Shown here piece by piece: positions 9,507-16,914 of a DNA stretch of 64,000 bases (its first letter is position 1; each line of letters begins with the position of its first letter). The notes beneath the pieces were generated by a model, which saw only the letters and a list, made by a program, of their open reading frames with translations, was not told where the DNA came from and ran no database searches. The position numbers were made by a program, and so were the translations under genes. Origin of the DNA: Thiocapsa sp. (GTDB lineage: Bacteria; Pseudomonadota; Gammaproteobacteria; Chromatiales; Chromatiaceae). The DNA lies in assembly GCF_018399035.1 (NCBI RefSeq), contig NZ_CP073760.1, positions 5,518,501 through 5,582,500 on the forward strand. The letters run 5' to 3'.

Positions 9507-10331
9507 ATGGATACAGCGGACACGCATGCGCAGCTTGATACAGAGCATTCGGTCGGGCGCGAGGCGCGCTTCGGCGGGATCGCTCGACTCTACGGGGCGG
9601 TGGAGAGCGCGCGGATCGCGGATCTGCATGTCTGCGTCGTCGGTGTGGGCGGGGTGGGATCTTGGGCGGCGGAGGCGCTTGCGCGCACCGGGGTGGGCGC
9701 CATGACCCTGATCGACGACGACACCATCGAGGCGGGCAATGTGAATCGCCAGAGCCATGCCATGACCAGCCAGTTTGATCGGGCGAAGGTCGAGGTGATG
9801 GCCGAGCGCATCCGAGACATCCATCCGCTCTGCCGGTGCGAGCCGATCCGCGATTTCATCACCGATCGGACACTCGAGGCGTATCTAAGTCGCGGCTATG
9901 ACGCGGTCATCGACGCGATCGACAGCGTTCGATTCAAGGCCGCAATGATTGCACACTGCAAACGGCACAAGATCCCCATCGTCACGACCGGGGGTGCAGG
10001 CGGGCGCCGCGACCCGACCGCAGTCAGGGTGGCCGATCTGAGCCGCACGGAGCATGACCCGCTGGCATCGAAGGTGCGGCGGCGGTTGCGCGAGGCCTAT
10101 GGATTCCCGCGCGACCCGAAACGGCGTTTCAAGGTCGACTGCGTCTACTCGCTCGAGCAACCGGTCTACCCGCGGGCGGATGGATGTGTCAGCCATCAGA
10201 AGCCCGGCATCAGCGGCGTCTCGCTCGACTGCCGGCTCGGCTACGGTTCGGCAAGCTTCGTGACGGCGACGTTCGGGTTCGCGGCCGTGGCGAGGGTGAT
10301 CGAGGTGTCGGTTAGACCGCGTCCGGAGTGA
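9507..10331 (+). CDS. tcdA: tRNA threonylcarbamoyladenosine dehydratase TcdA (CsdL)
   Basis: 274 residues of the E1-like ThiF/MoeB superfamily. TcdA uses ATP to cyclise N6-threonylcarbamoyladenosine at tRNA position 37 (ct6A), improving decoding of ANN codons. The nucleotide-binding VVGVGGVGSWAAEAL motif lies near residue 50, LIDDDTIEAGNVNRQ near 77, and a VTTGGAGGRRDPT stretch characteristic of the family near 160. ATG 9507 is chosen; a GTG one codon earlier is possible. The TGA stop is also the first three bases of an 85-bp repeat unit. Confidence 0.93.
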   Translation: MDTADTHAQLDTEHSVGREARFGGIARLYGAVESARIADLHVCVVGVGGVGSWAAEALARTGVGAMTLIDDDTIEAGNVNRQSHAMTSQFDRAKVEVMAERIRDIHPLCRCEPIRDFITDRTLEAYLSRGYDAVIDAIDSVRFKAAMIAHCKRHKIPIVTTGGAGGRRDPTAVRVADLSRTEHDPLASKVRRRLREAYGFPRDPKRRFKVDCVYSLEQPVYPRADGCVSHQKPGISGVSLDCRLGYGSASFVTATFGFAAVARVIEVSVRPRPE

Positions 10332-10427
10332 ACCGCGTCGCGTCGACCTCTTTGACGTGCTGCAAGGTTGCGAAGCGCATCGACGGTTGAGGATCGCTCC
10401 TCGACGCGGTTCATTCGACGCGGTTCA
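10329..10427. repeat. 85-bp repeat unit plus an extra half-end between convergent genes
   Basis: The unit runs from TGAACCGCGTC (10329) to GACGCGGTTCA (10403-10413), 85 bp. A second copy of the right end follows at 10417-10427. The first TGA is the stop of tcdA, and the last TCA is the complement of the TGA stop of the convergent xpaC-like gene. The whole gap is made of this element, so it may also act as a bidirectional terminator. Confidence 0.85.
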
Positions 10428-11339
10428 TAGGAGCCCCTCGCGCTTCAGCTGGCTCGTCAGCACCTCGATCTGCACGTCCAGGTCCATGATGTCGGACTCC
10501 AAGAGCTTTTGGCGTTGCTCTTGGAACACCTCCTCGATGCTCGTCAGGACACGACGGAAGTTGGCGTCGAGATCGGGCGAAGCGGCGCGTTGGTGCGTCC
10601 TCGCGTAGCCTTCGACGACATGCTGCACACCGTCCAGATAGACGTTCAGAAACTTGCGGGCACGTCGCAGGTCTCGCGGGTCCTCTTCCAGTAAGGTCAG
10701 GATCTCGCGGGCGAGCGCGGCGACGCGCCGCAGGCGCTGATTGAGCTCGGGTTGTCGGATGTCGCGGCTCGACTGCTCGACGGCGGCAATCGAGCGCTCG
10801 GCTTGCGCCAGGGCGGCAAGCACTTGATCCGTGGTGTCCAGCCCGGAGGCGGCCGTCACCCGCTTGGCTGCAACCGGATCACCCCCGTAGAAGAGCCGAC
10901 ACCCGAGCAGGGCCACGACACCGAAGGCGAAGGCGATGCCCGGATGATGTCCGGCACCGAGCCAGGCGGTCAGCCCCGTTCCCAAGCCGATCAGGACGCC
11001 GCCCGATGCCTTAAGTGGCCAGGGCGTCTTGGCGACGAGACGGCGCTCGTAGGCGCCTTCCGAGACCAACCCGCGCCACAGCAACCAAGCCCCGCCGAGC
11101 AACAACCCGTAACCGACGGCGTTGCCGATCATCGGCATCAAGAGCCCGCGCGCCATGGCGACGATCGCGGCGAGCAAGACGGGCAGCGTCAGGAGGAACA
11201 TCAAGAGGCCCTTGGCCGGGTTCGGTCGATTGACGACCGAGCGCTCCGGTGTAGGGGTGCCGAGCAGTTTGGAGCGGACGACCAGGATCAGGGCGGCGAT
11301 TGCGGTGAGGATCGCGACAAGCGCAAGCACGCGGATCAT
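10425..11339 (-). CDS. XpaC-like membrane protein (5-bromo-4-chloroindolyl phosphate hydrolysis family)
   Basis: 304 residues. Four hydrophobic segments lie in the first 145 residues (about 3-22, 46-66, 70-90 and 108-145), followed by a long charged helical region (residues 160-300) that looks like coiled coil. The C-terminal pattern (QAERSIAAVEQSSRDI, ILTLLEEDPRDLRRARKFLNVYL) matches the XpaC family, named for a Bacillus activity; the biochemical role is unknown. The next genes upstream on this strand are a 50-residue protein and V-ATPase subunit D, so it probably belongs to that transcript. Confidence 0.75.
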   Translation of the reverse strand: MIRVLALVAILTAIAALILVVRSKLLGTPTPERSVVNRPNPAKGLLMFLLTLPVLLAAIVAMARGLLMPMIGNAVGYGLLLGGAWLLWRGLVSEGAYERRLVAKTPWPLKASGGVLIGLGTGLTAWLGAGHHPGIAFAFGVVALLGCRLFYGGDPVAAKRVTAASGLDTTDQVLAALAQAERSIAAVEQSSRDIRQPELNQRLRRVAALAREILTLLEEDPRDLRRARKFLNVYLDGVQHVVEGYARTHQRAASPDLDANFRRVLTSIEEVFQEQRQKLLESDIMDLDVQIEVLTSQLKREGLL

Positions 11340-11358
11340 CGATGGGTCTCCCGAGGGC

Positions 11359-11511
11359 TCAGCGTGGCGGGGCGGCGTGCCGGGTGGTCTCGGCGGCAGC
11401 GGCGGCAGCGGCAGGAGACGAGCAGGAGACCGCCAGTGCCTGCCAGGAAGCGACGCCGACGGCGGACAGGATCAAGAGCAGACCCAGTACCTTGCGCGGA
11501 AATTCGGGCAT
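11359..11511 (-). CDS. small signal-anchor protein (50 residues)
   Basis: An ATG at 11511 opens a 50-codon frame: MPEFPRKVLGLLLILSAVGV, then a short Ala-rich stretch ending HAAPPR. A single hydrophobic segment (about residues 8-29) suggests a membrane or secreted peptide; a Cys at 30 is not a clear lipobox. It fits tightly between the subunit D gene (17 bp) and the xpaC-like gene (19 bp) on the same strand, which argues that it is real. Function unknown. Confidence 0.5.
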   Translation of the reverse strand: MPEFPRKVLGLLLILSAVGVASWQALAVSCSSPAAAAAAAETTRHAAPPR

Positions 11512-11527
11512 GGCGACGGTCGACTCC

Positions 11528-12151
11528 TCAAGCCTCGGCCCGTTGCCGCAGCAGCTTGACCTGGAAAAGTGTGTTGCGCTCCTCTTCTTCGAGCGAGGAC
11601 TGGATGAAGTGGATGGTCCGCCGATAGAGGGGAATGATGTTGTACTTGAGCGCGTTGACCCGTTTTTGGGCCTTGCGTTGCTCTTCCATCAGGCGGTGCA
11701 GCGCGGTCTCGACCTCGGCAAGACGCGCGAGCAGCACGCAGGCGTTGGAGAGGTTCTCGCGGGTGGTGTCGAAGCTCGCGTCGGTCCCCAAGAGACCGAC
11801 CGGCTTGAGCGGGATGCGCTCGCTGGTCACGGCCGGATACTCCACGCCGAGCGCGCGGCGCGGCAGGATGTCGACTGTCAAGGCCAGCTCCGAGCCGAGC
11901 GCGGCTTGATGGATCCCTCGGCTGCCCATGCGCAGATGGGTGATGCTGAGACAGCGATAGGCCTCGGCGAGCGCCTTCTCGGATGCCTCTCGCAGCCGCC
12001 GGTACTCGCCGATGCGCTCGTAGACGAGACGCGTCAGCAGCTCGCGCTTGCGTTCGAGCAGATCGTGGCCTTCTTCGAGAAACTTCTCCTGCTTCTTCAG
12101 CCGGAGGAGCGTGTTCTTGGTCGGTGGAACCTTGATCAGTTGTTGTGCCAT
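11528..12151 (-). CDS. ntpD: V/A-type ATP synthase subunit D
   Basis: 207 residues, the usual length. Subunit D is the central rotor stalk that couples the A3B3 catalytic head to the membrane ring. The sequence shows the expected two long helices: residues 1-80 (KVPPTKNTLLRLKKQEKF, LLTRLVYERIGEYRRLREA) and 140-205 (ALHRLMEEQRKAQKRVNALK, YRRTIHFIQSSLEEEER). In bacterial operons D normally follows A and B directly, but here A and B are at 60-64 kb, about 48 kb away and on the same strand. A GAGAGAG Shine-Dalgarno-like run precedes the ATG. Confidence 0.93.
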   Translation of the reverse strand: MAQQLIKVPPTKNTLLRLKKQEKFLEEGHDLLERKRELLTRLVYERIGEYRRLREASEKALAEAYRCLSITHLRMGSRGIHQAALGSELALTVDILPRRALGVEYPAVTSERIPLKPVGLLGTDASFDTTRENLSNACVLLARLAEVETALHRLMEEQRKAQKRVNALKYNIIPLYRRTIHFIQSSLEEEERNTLFQVKLLRQRAEA

Positions 12152-12324
12152 CTGGACTCTCTCAACCCGAGCGAACGGTAGCCGCCCTCGACACGCCGAC
12201 GCTCATCCGGCCGTAAAGGTTGAATGATCGCATGATCGTCGTCTCGGATGCAGCGGTAGATGGTCGGTTCATCGGTCTCGTATACAACCGTCGGGTCGCA
12301 GAATAGGCTGCACTTTGGGGTCAA
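12136..12324 (-). CDS. possible small protein upstream of subunit D
   Basis: A 62-codon frame from a TTG at 12324 overlaps the start of the subunit D gene by 16 bp: MTPKCSLFCDPTVVYETDEP, then IYRCIRDDDHAIIQPLRPDE. The composition looks protein-like and the overlap suggests translational coupling. The start codon is weak, no clear ribosome site is seen, and I recognise no family. May be spurious. Confidence 0.3.
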   Translation of the reverse strand: MTPKCSLFCDPTVVYETDEPTIYRCIRDDDHAIIQPLRPDERRRVEGGYRSLGLRESRWHNN

Positions 12325-12415
12325 AGCGCTGGATGGCGAGGCTGTGCGACGCTTTTTTCACGGGAATCGTAACGCGCCGGCCCGCCGATCTTCTCGGGAA
12401 CAACTGCCTGGATTC

Positions 12416-12512
12416 TAAACCGCGCCCGGTGCGGTATACGTCATGTGTTGGAGTGGCTTGGCCGCGCCAGCTCCGACGACTGTCGGATCCGGCGCGGTTT
12501 AAACGCGGTTTA
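12416..12512. repeat. 85-bp repeat unit (hairpin class, inverted) plus extra half-end
   Basis: An 86-bp unit runs from TAAACCGCGCC (12416) to GGCGCGGTTTA (12501). It has the same sequence class as 13787, 16124 and 24152 but in opposite orientation. Inside it a strong hairpin is formed by CGCGCCAGCTCCGAC and its complement. A further half-end (AACGCGGTTTA) reaches 12512 and supplies the TAA stop of the YkgJ gene. Confidence 0.85.
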
Positions 12513-12839
12513 ACCACGCTCGGCAAGACACTCCGGGCTGCCGACCTCCAGCTCACGACAGACCAAGGGCCGCTGGGCGTAGATTCGGCACAGCAGGGTG
12601 TCGCGGTCCAGTGCCGCGCACCAGCCGTCGTCGAGTCGGTCCATGAGGGTGCGGCCGAAGTGATCGGTGACGGTGAGATGGCCGGGGACGCCGGTGTCGG
12701 TGAGACACCAGACCTCCAAACGACAGCAGCCGGCGGCGCAGGTCTCGCAGGTGAACGGGGCGGCGGGAGTCGGGTTCGCGTCTTCTTCTGCGAACGTCAA
12801 GTCGTTCTCGACACCACGGGCGCGACGACCTTGGGTCAT
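12510..12839 (-). CDS. YkgJ-family cysteine cluster protein
   Basis: 109 residues. Eight Cys residues include CETCAAGCCRLEVWCL (near 30-44), then GWCAALDRDTLLCRIY and RPLVCRELEVGSPEC. This spacing is that of the YkgJ/FliB-like metal-binding family (zinc or Fe-S cluster); its biochemical role is not settled. The TAA stop lies in the half-end of the neighbouring repeat. Confidence 0.85.
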   Translation of the reverse strand: MTQGRRARGVENDLTFAEEDANPTPAAPFTCETCAAGCCRLEVWCLTDTGVPGHLTVTDHFGRTLMDRLDDGWCAALDRDTLLCRIYAQRPLVCRELEVGSPECLAERG

Positions 12840-13063
12840 GCGTGTGTCCCCGATGGTCGTTGCGCAGTCATGGCGGCGAAGGCATTGCGGAGGCTTCGGG
12901 ACGCCGCGGGCGGGTGCGGCGCGGCCTTGATTGCGAAGGACGAGGTTGCACGGCGATCAAGGGAGAGAAACCGTGCGGGGAACACCCGAGTTGCGCGGGG
13001 TTCCCCGGGCGATCCCGGCGGCTCGGATCGCGTGCGCGACCGCAGCCGGGATCAAGCAGCGGA

Positions 13064-13411
13064 CTACTCGTACTTGCCGCTGATGGCACCGGAAGCGTCT
13101 TCCTTCTCGAGTGCCTCTTTCGTTGCGGCCTGCGCTGCAGGGTCCGGGGTCGGATCCGTGACCTGTCCCTCGGCCCCTTGATCGGTCGGGTAGTCTCCGC
13201 TCAGCTCCTCGCCCTGCTTCTTGAGCATCTCGGCGGTTTTTTCCTGCGCCTTCGCATCCGGTGTCGGAGCCGTGATCTGAGCCTCTTGTCCGACGTTCAT
13301 CGGCTCGTCGCCCGAGACGAACGGCGTTGCGGGCTGCTCGGCAGAAACAGTGCCGGCAAGCATGATGGCGAGTGCCGCAGCGGAACTGAACAGGATTGTC
13401 TTCGTTTTCAC
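13064..13411 (-). CDS. small secreted protein with two imperfect repeats
   Basis: 115 residues from a GTG at 13411, chosen because an AAGGAG ribosome site sits 9 bases upstream and the frame then begins with a good signal peptide (VKTKTILFSSAAALAIMLAG, cleavage likely after VSA). The mature part is acidic and contains two related blocks, ITAPTPDAKAQEKTAEML and VTDPTPDPAAQAATKEAL, each ending in a Glu/Lys helix. A periplasmic location is expected. I do not recognise the family. Confidence 0.7.
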   Translation of the reverse strand: MKTKTILFSSAAALAIMLAGTVSAEQPATPFVSGDEPMNVGQEAQITAPTPDAKAQEKTAEMLKKQGEELSGDYPTDQGAEGQVTDPTPDPAAQAATKEALEKEDASGAISGKYE

Positions 13412-13786
13412 TTGTTTCTTCTCCTTGCTGGTCGCACGAATCGGACAATCCAGACCGGTTGCCTCGGCGTCGATCGACTGCCGCGGCAGCATGCTGGATT
13501 CTCCGGACTGAAGTGACGCGTCTTACCTCGCATCGGCGGTCGCCGTCGACCACCGGGTCTCGGAAGGCGCACTCGGTGAAACAACCTGCACTTCCGAGTG
13601 CTCCGTCGATCCGGTCCTGCCGTGTCCGGCGTCTCGCCGGGCCGGTTCCGCAGCCTTCGGCAAGACACCGCTGCTGAATCATAGCAGGTGTTGGCGATGA
13701 TCAAAGGGTGCCGGAATCGAATTGCGTTTGTCGAGCGGAAAATCCGATTCGACGACGATCGTGCAGGGCAGGTCTCAGTGTGGGCC
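13412..13786. other. intergenic region upstream of the secreted protein
   Basis: No frame on either strand reads like protein. It probably holds the promoter of the leftward secreted-protein gene. I see no strong hairpin or recognised operator. Confidence 0.4.
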
Positions 13787-13872
13787 TAAACCGCGCCAGC
13801 TCCGACAGTTGTCGGAGCTGGCGCGGTCAAGCCACTCCAACACATGACGCATACCGCACCGGGCGCGGTTTA
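13787..13872. repeat. 85-bp repeat unit (hairpin class)
   Basis: 86 bp from TAAACCGCGCC to GGGCGCGGTTTA. An internal perfect hairpin of about 15 bp (GCGCCAGCTCCGAC against its complement) occupies the left half; the right half holds CACTCCAACACATGACGCAT. It lies between the secreted-protein gene and the esterase, 44 bp past the esterase stop. Confidence 0.9.
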
Positions 13873-13915
13873 GATCGATCCTTTACGGGAGATACACCCG
13901 CCGGAAATCCTCCCG

Positions 13916-14656
13916 TTAGAGATACAGCGGCGCCATGCGCCGCCAGTGATAGCCCTGGTGCGCGCGACCTTCCCATTCGTGCAGTGTCGGCCGTACGCCT
14001 TTGTCTCGCAGGACTTGGCCGATGTGACGGTTGTTGTCCCGAAAGGGGTCGTCCTGCCCGACGACCAGGACGATGTCCATCCCGCGCAGCGCATCCAACC
14101 GCCACGGGCACGCCAGATTCGGCAGGAAGTGTGCGGGCGTGTGGAAATAGACGAGATCGTCGCGATAGCCTCCGAGCAGGTCTTGGAATTCGGCGACTTG
14201 CAGCGTGAGATCGTAGCGACCGGAGAAGGCCGCCAGCTTCCGAAACAGGTGTGGATGCCGGAAGGCAATGTTGGCCGCGTGATAGGCGCCGAGGCTGCAG
14301 CCGTGCGCAATCGTGCAGGGATGCGGGTTCTTGTTCGACATCAGAGGCATGACCTCGTTGAGGATGTATTCCTCGAAGGCATGGTGACGCCGAATTCGCT
14401 CCGCCGGGTTGCACCACCCGCAGTAAAAGGTCTCCCGGTCGATGCTGTCGACGCAGTAGAGTTGAAGCTGTCCGGCCTCGAGTTTGGGTCGTAGCGCATC
14501 GACGATCCGGAGATCCTCGTACTCGTGGAAGCGACCGTCCCGCGTCGGGAAGACGAGCACCTTGGCGCCGGCATGCCCGAAGACGAGCAGCTCCATCTCG
14601 CGGCCGAGGCGTGGGCTGTACCAGCGGTGATACTCGCGGTTCACGATGTGTCTCAT
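13916..14656 (-). CDS. putative esterase (esterase D/PF00756-like)
   Basis: 246 residues, alpha/beta-hydrolase fold. The nucleophile elbow GCSLGAYHAANIAF (Ser near residue 121) and a late Asp/His pair (VVGQDDPF near 198 and RAHQGYHWRRM near 235) form a likely catalytic triad. It resembles cytoplasmic esterases with an N-terminal YHRWYSPRLGREMELLVFGH strand. The substrate is unknown. It follows the acetylxylan-esterase-like gene by 69 bp on the same strand and probably shares its transcript. Confidence 0.8.
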   Translation of the reverse strand: MRHIVNREYHRWYSPRLGREMELLVFGHAGAKVLVFPTRDGRFHEYEDLRIVDALRPKLEAGQLQLYCVDSIDRETFYCGWCNPAERIRRHHAFEEYILNEVMPLMSNKNPHPCTIAHGCSLGAYHAANIAFRHPHLFRKLAAFSGRYDLTLQVAEFQDLLGGYRDDLVYFHTPAHFLPNLACPWRLDALRGMDIVLVVGQDDPFRDNNRHIGQVLRDKGVRPTLHEWEGRAHQGYHWRRMAPLYL

Positions 14657-14725
14657 CCGCCGATCGTCCGGCAGCAGGGCGGTTTCGAGACTCCTCAGGC
14701 GGGCGTCGAGCGCGTCGGCGCCGGC

Positions 14726-15775
14726 TCAGAGGGCCGCGAAAAAGGCCCGCAGCTCCGCCATGAGCTCCTGCTCTCGGCGTTCGCGATCGGGATAGTCGAC
14801 ATGTCCGGCTTCCAGCACGAACAGCTGCTTGTCGCCGGGGATCGCGGTGTAGATCGCGAACTGGCCCGGCGGCGCGACCGCGGGGTCGAGACGTGCAGCA
14901 GCCACATGCATGGGCTGAGCGATGTACCGCGCGGCGACAGCGGCATCGTAGTACGCCAAGGTTTCGAGAACGTGACCGTGCCCTTGACGGCGAGCGAAGT
15001 CCTGAACGGCTGCGCCACTGCCGATCGTCGGCAGCTCGAGTCTCAGGCGCTGGTGGCCGAAGGTGGGGACGTTCAGATGCCCGCACGCGATGCGCCGGTC
15101 CCAGGGCAGTGCAAGGGCCCCGATCCCGCCGCCGAAGCTGATGCCGAGATAGCCGATGTGCCCGTCCAGGTCGGGGAAAAGCTGAAGGAGGGCGCCGACG
15201 CCGGTCCAGACATCCTCCACGCAACCCCCGATGATGTAGCGGTCGCGTCGGTCGATGTCGTGCAGGACGTGCCATCTCGGCTCCTCCGAGATAGGGGGCC
15301 GTCGACTGAGACCGAGTCCGCGAAAGGCCGGCACGAGATAGACCGCGTCGCACCTGGGTAGATCCAAGGGCGGCTCGGTGATGCCGCCGTAGCCGTGTCC
15401 CAGGACGAATCCGCACGCGGGCACCGTCCCGATCGGCTGCAGAAGCCAGCCGCGGATGGTGAAGTCGTCGGTGGAGCGATAGGCGATCTCGTCGATGCGG
15501 AACCGTCGATCGAGGAGATCGCTGATGCCGAGCGTCGGCATCGGATCGATCTCCAAGGCGCGACGGTAACGCCTGCTCCAGAAGTCGCCGAATCCGGGCG
15601 GTGCCTCGGGCGGGGCGACCGAGAGCAGGTCGGATAGGCTGTAACCGTAGCTCGGATCGAATCCGAACCCTGGGTCGAGGAGGTCGCTCAGGAACGCTCT
15701 CGCCGACGCGGTGCGAGCAGGCTGAGCAGCGTTGCCGCGGCACCCAGGAACGCGAACAAGACCTTGAAGCCCCAT
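14726..15775 (-). CDS. acetylxylan esterase/cephalosporin deacetylase-like hydrolase
   Basis: The conserved part begins FLSDLLDPGFGFDPSYGYSL and runs to the end, with GFVLGHGYGG (oxyanion region), the nucleophile motif LGISFGGGIGALA and a C-terminal LEAGHVDYPD His. Family enzymes remove acetyl groups from sugars or antibiotics; the substrate here is unknown. The nearest ATG (15775) is used, but family similarity starts only near 15691, where a CTG overlaps the TGA of the preceding small gene (CTGA). The true start may therefore be that CTG, giving about 321 residues. Confidence 0.78.
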   Translation of the reverse strand: MGLQGLVRVPGCRGNAAQPARTASARAFLSDLLDPGFGFDPSYGYSLSDLLSVAPPEAPPGFGDFWSRRYRRALEIDPMPTLGISDLLDRRFRIDEIAYRSTDDFTIRGWLLQPIGTVPACGFVLGHGYGGITEPPLDLPRCDAVYLVPAFRGLGLSRRPPISEEPRWHVLHDIDRRDRYIIGGCVEDVWTGVGALLQLFPDLDGHIGYLGISFGGGIGALALPWDRRIACGHLNVPTFGHQRLRLELPTIGSGAAVQDFARRQGHGHVLETLAYYDAAVAARYIAQPMHVAAARLDPAVAPPGQFAIYTAIPGDKQLFVLEAGHVDYPDRERREQELMAELRAFFAAL

Positions 15776-15885
15776 TCGCCCAGGATGACGGTCAGGTTGT
15801 TGTCCTCGGATCGGACGTGGTCGGTCCCCGGCGTATGCCCGGACTGGGGTGTTGCCGGTTGCGGCTCGGACGGTGTGTGTTGCAT
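15688..15885 (-). CDS. small single-span membrane protein
   Basis: 65 residues: a polar, Pro/Gln/Thr-rich N-terminus (MQHTPSEPQPATPQSG), then a hydrophobic segment (about residues 39-58, FKVLFAFLGAAATLLSLLAP) ending in RRRERS, predicted N-out/C-in by the positive tail. The stop overlaps the start region of the esterase gene, suggesting coupling. Family not recognised. Confidence 0.5.
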   Translation of the reverse strand: MQHTPSEPQPATPQSGHTPGTDHVRSEDNNLTVILGEWGFKVLFAFLGAAATLLSLLAPRRRERS

Positions 15886-16017
15886 GGATGCCTCCTCCGG
15901 CTGGGGTTGGGGTGTCGGTTCGACGGGTTCTTGGCGATGTCGCCTCGCGGACAGCCTTCATCGGATGATCGGCTTGCCGGGGGGCGCATCCGCGGGATGA
16001 CGTCGGAGACGCGATTG

Positions 16018-16100
16018 TAAACCGCGTCCAGAGTGAAATGCGTCATTTTCATTTTGGGTCGGGCTCAAGGGTTTCCCGATCTTTGTGGAGATGCAGTTTG
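16018..16100. repeat. 85-bp repeat unit, class A (right end degenerate)
   Basis: It starts TAAACCGCGTCCAGAG and shares its interior (ATGCGTCATTTTCATTTTG, GTCGGGCTCAAGG) with the unit at 24045. The right end has decayed to GATGCAGTTTG. An AT-rich spacer of about 23 bp links it to the next unit. Confidence 0.8.
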
Positions 16101-16123
16101 AATTTTAATATTTTTTAATACTT

Positions 16124-16209
16124 TAAACCGCGCCAGCTCCGGCGGTCGTCGGAGCTGGCGCGGCCGATCCACTCCAACAAACGACGCATACCGTACCGGG
16201 CGCGGTTTA
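16124..16209. repeat. 85-bp repeat unit (hairpin class), second half of a composite
   Basis: 86 bp from TAAACCGCGCC to GGGCGCGGTTTA, nearly identical to 24152-24235 and 13787-13872. Its last three bases (TTA) are the complement of the TAA stop of the MenH-like gene. Confidence 0.9.
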
Positions 16210-16914
16210 GACCAAAAGATCGCTCAAGATCTCGGGGCACTCGAGTAGGGGATTATGGCCGACATCGGGCAGGACATGCAGTCGCGTTGCGGGACGCCGC
16301 CGTACGACGTCCCGTGCAATAGCGAGAAAGCGCGCATCGGAAGCCCCGACGATCCAGGTCAGCGTCCCTGGAAAGGCCGTCAGCGGCTCCCAAAGGCTCG
16401 GCATGCGCCCGAGTCCGTGCTGCTCGAGAGAGGCCGCAAGACCCGCCGGGCGTTGGCCTGAGCGCCGCCGACGCTGCCGCTCCAGCACCGCGGTCGGCAA
16501 ACCGGCCTGGGTCGCGAACAAGGGCTGTGACTCCCAAGCCTCCACGAACGCGTCGATGCCGTCGTCGCGGAGCCGTCGGATCCACGCCCGGTCACCCGCG
16601 AGCCGGTCGGCACGTTGCGACCCGTCTTCAAGACCAGGATGGGCGGAGATGATGGTCGCACGGCGAAAACGTTTCGGGTCGAGCGCCATCAAGCCGAGCG
16701 CGAAGCGTCCGCCCAAGGAGTAACCGACGATCTCGTCGACACTGTCGGGCAGGGCATCCAGGATGTCGCCGATGCTGTCTTGGAAGGGCCGAACGGGCAC
16801 CGAGTCGACGCCATGCCCGGGTAGGTCGATGGCGAGTGCACGTTCCTTCAGGCGCGGACAACAGGCCCACCAATCCTCGCCGCTGCCGGTGAACCCGTGC
16901 AGCAGCAGGATCAG
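16207..16914 (-). CDS. alpha/beta hydrolase, MenH-like
   Basis: About 235 residues when read from a CTG at 16914. The first 38 codons (LILLLHGFTGSGEDWW and AIDLPGHGVDS) carry the oxyanion-hole HGFTG motif and are clearly part of the protein, yet no ATG, GTG or TTG precedes them in frame. The CTG overlaps the folE2 stop as CTGA. A conventional GTG at 16800 would remove the HG motif. The nucleophile elbow is VGYSLGGRFALG, and the His is in DVGHNPLLECPE. The GYSLGGR form is typical of MenH (menaquinone pathway), but no other men gene is nearby, so the substrate is open. Confidence 0.75.
   Translation of the reverse strand: MILLLHGFTGSGEDWWACCPRLKERALAIDLPGHGVDSVPVRPFQDSIGDILDALPDSVDEIVGYSLGGRFALGLMALDPKRFRRATIISAHPGLEDGSQRADRLAGDRAWIRRLRDDGIDAFVEAWESQPLFATQAGLPTAVLERQRRRRSGQRPAGLAASLEQHGLGRMPSLWEPLTAFPGTLTWIVGASDARFLAIARDVVRRRPATRLHVLPDVGHNPLLECPEILSDLLV

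Noticed and set aside
13827..15743. A 638-codon minus-strand frame over both esterases
   Set aside because: Arg/Pro-rich shadow in a different frame; the two esterases have recognisable catalytic motifs in their own frames.
16207..16914. Assignment of the hydrolase as true MenH
   Set aside because: Motifs fit MenH, but no other menaquinone gene is nearby and related hydrolases share GYSLGGR; kept as MenH-like only.
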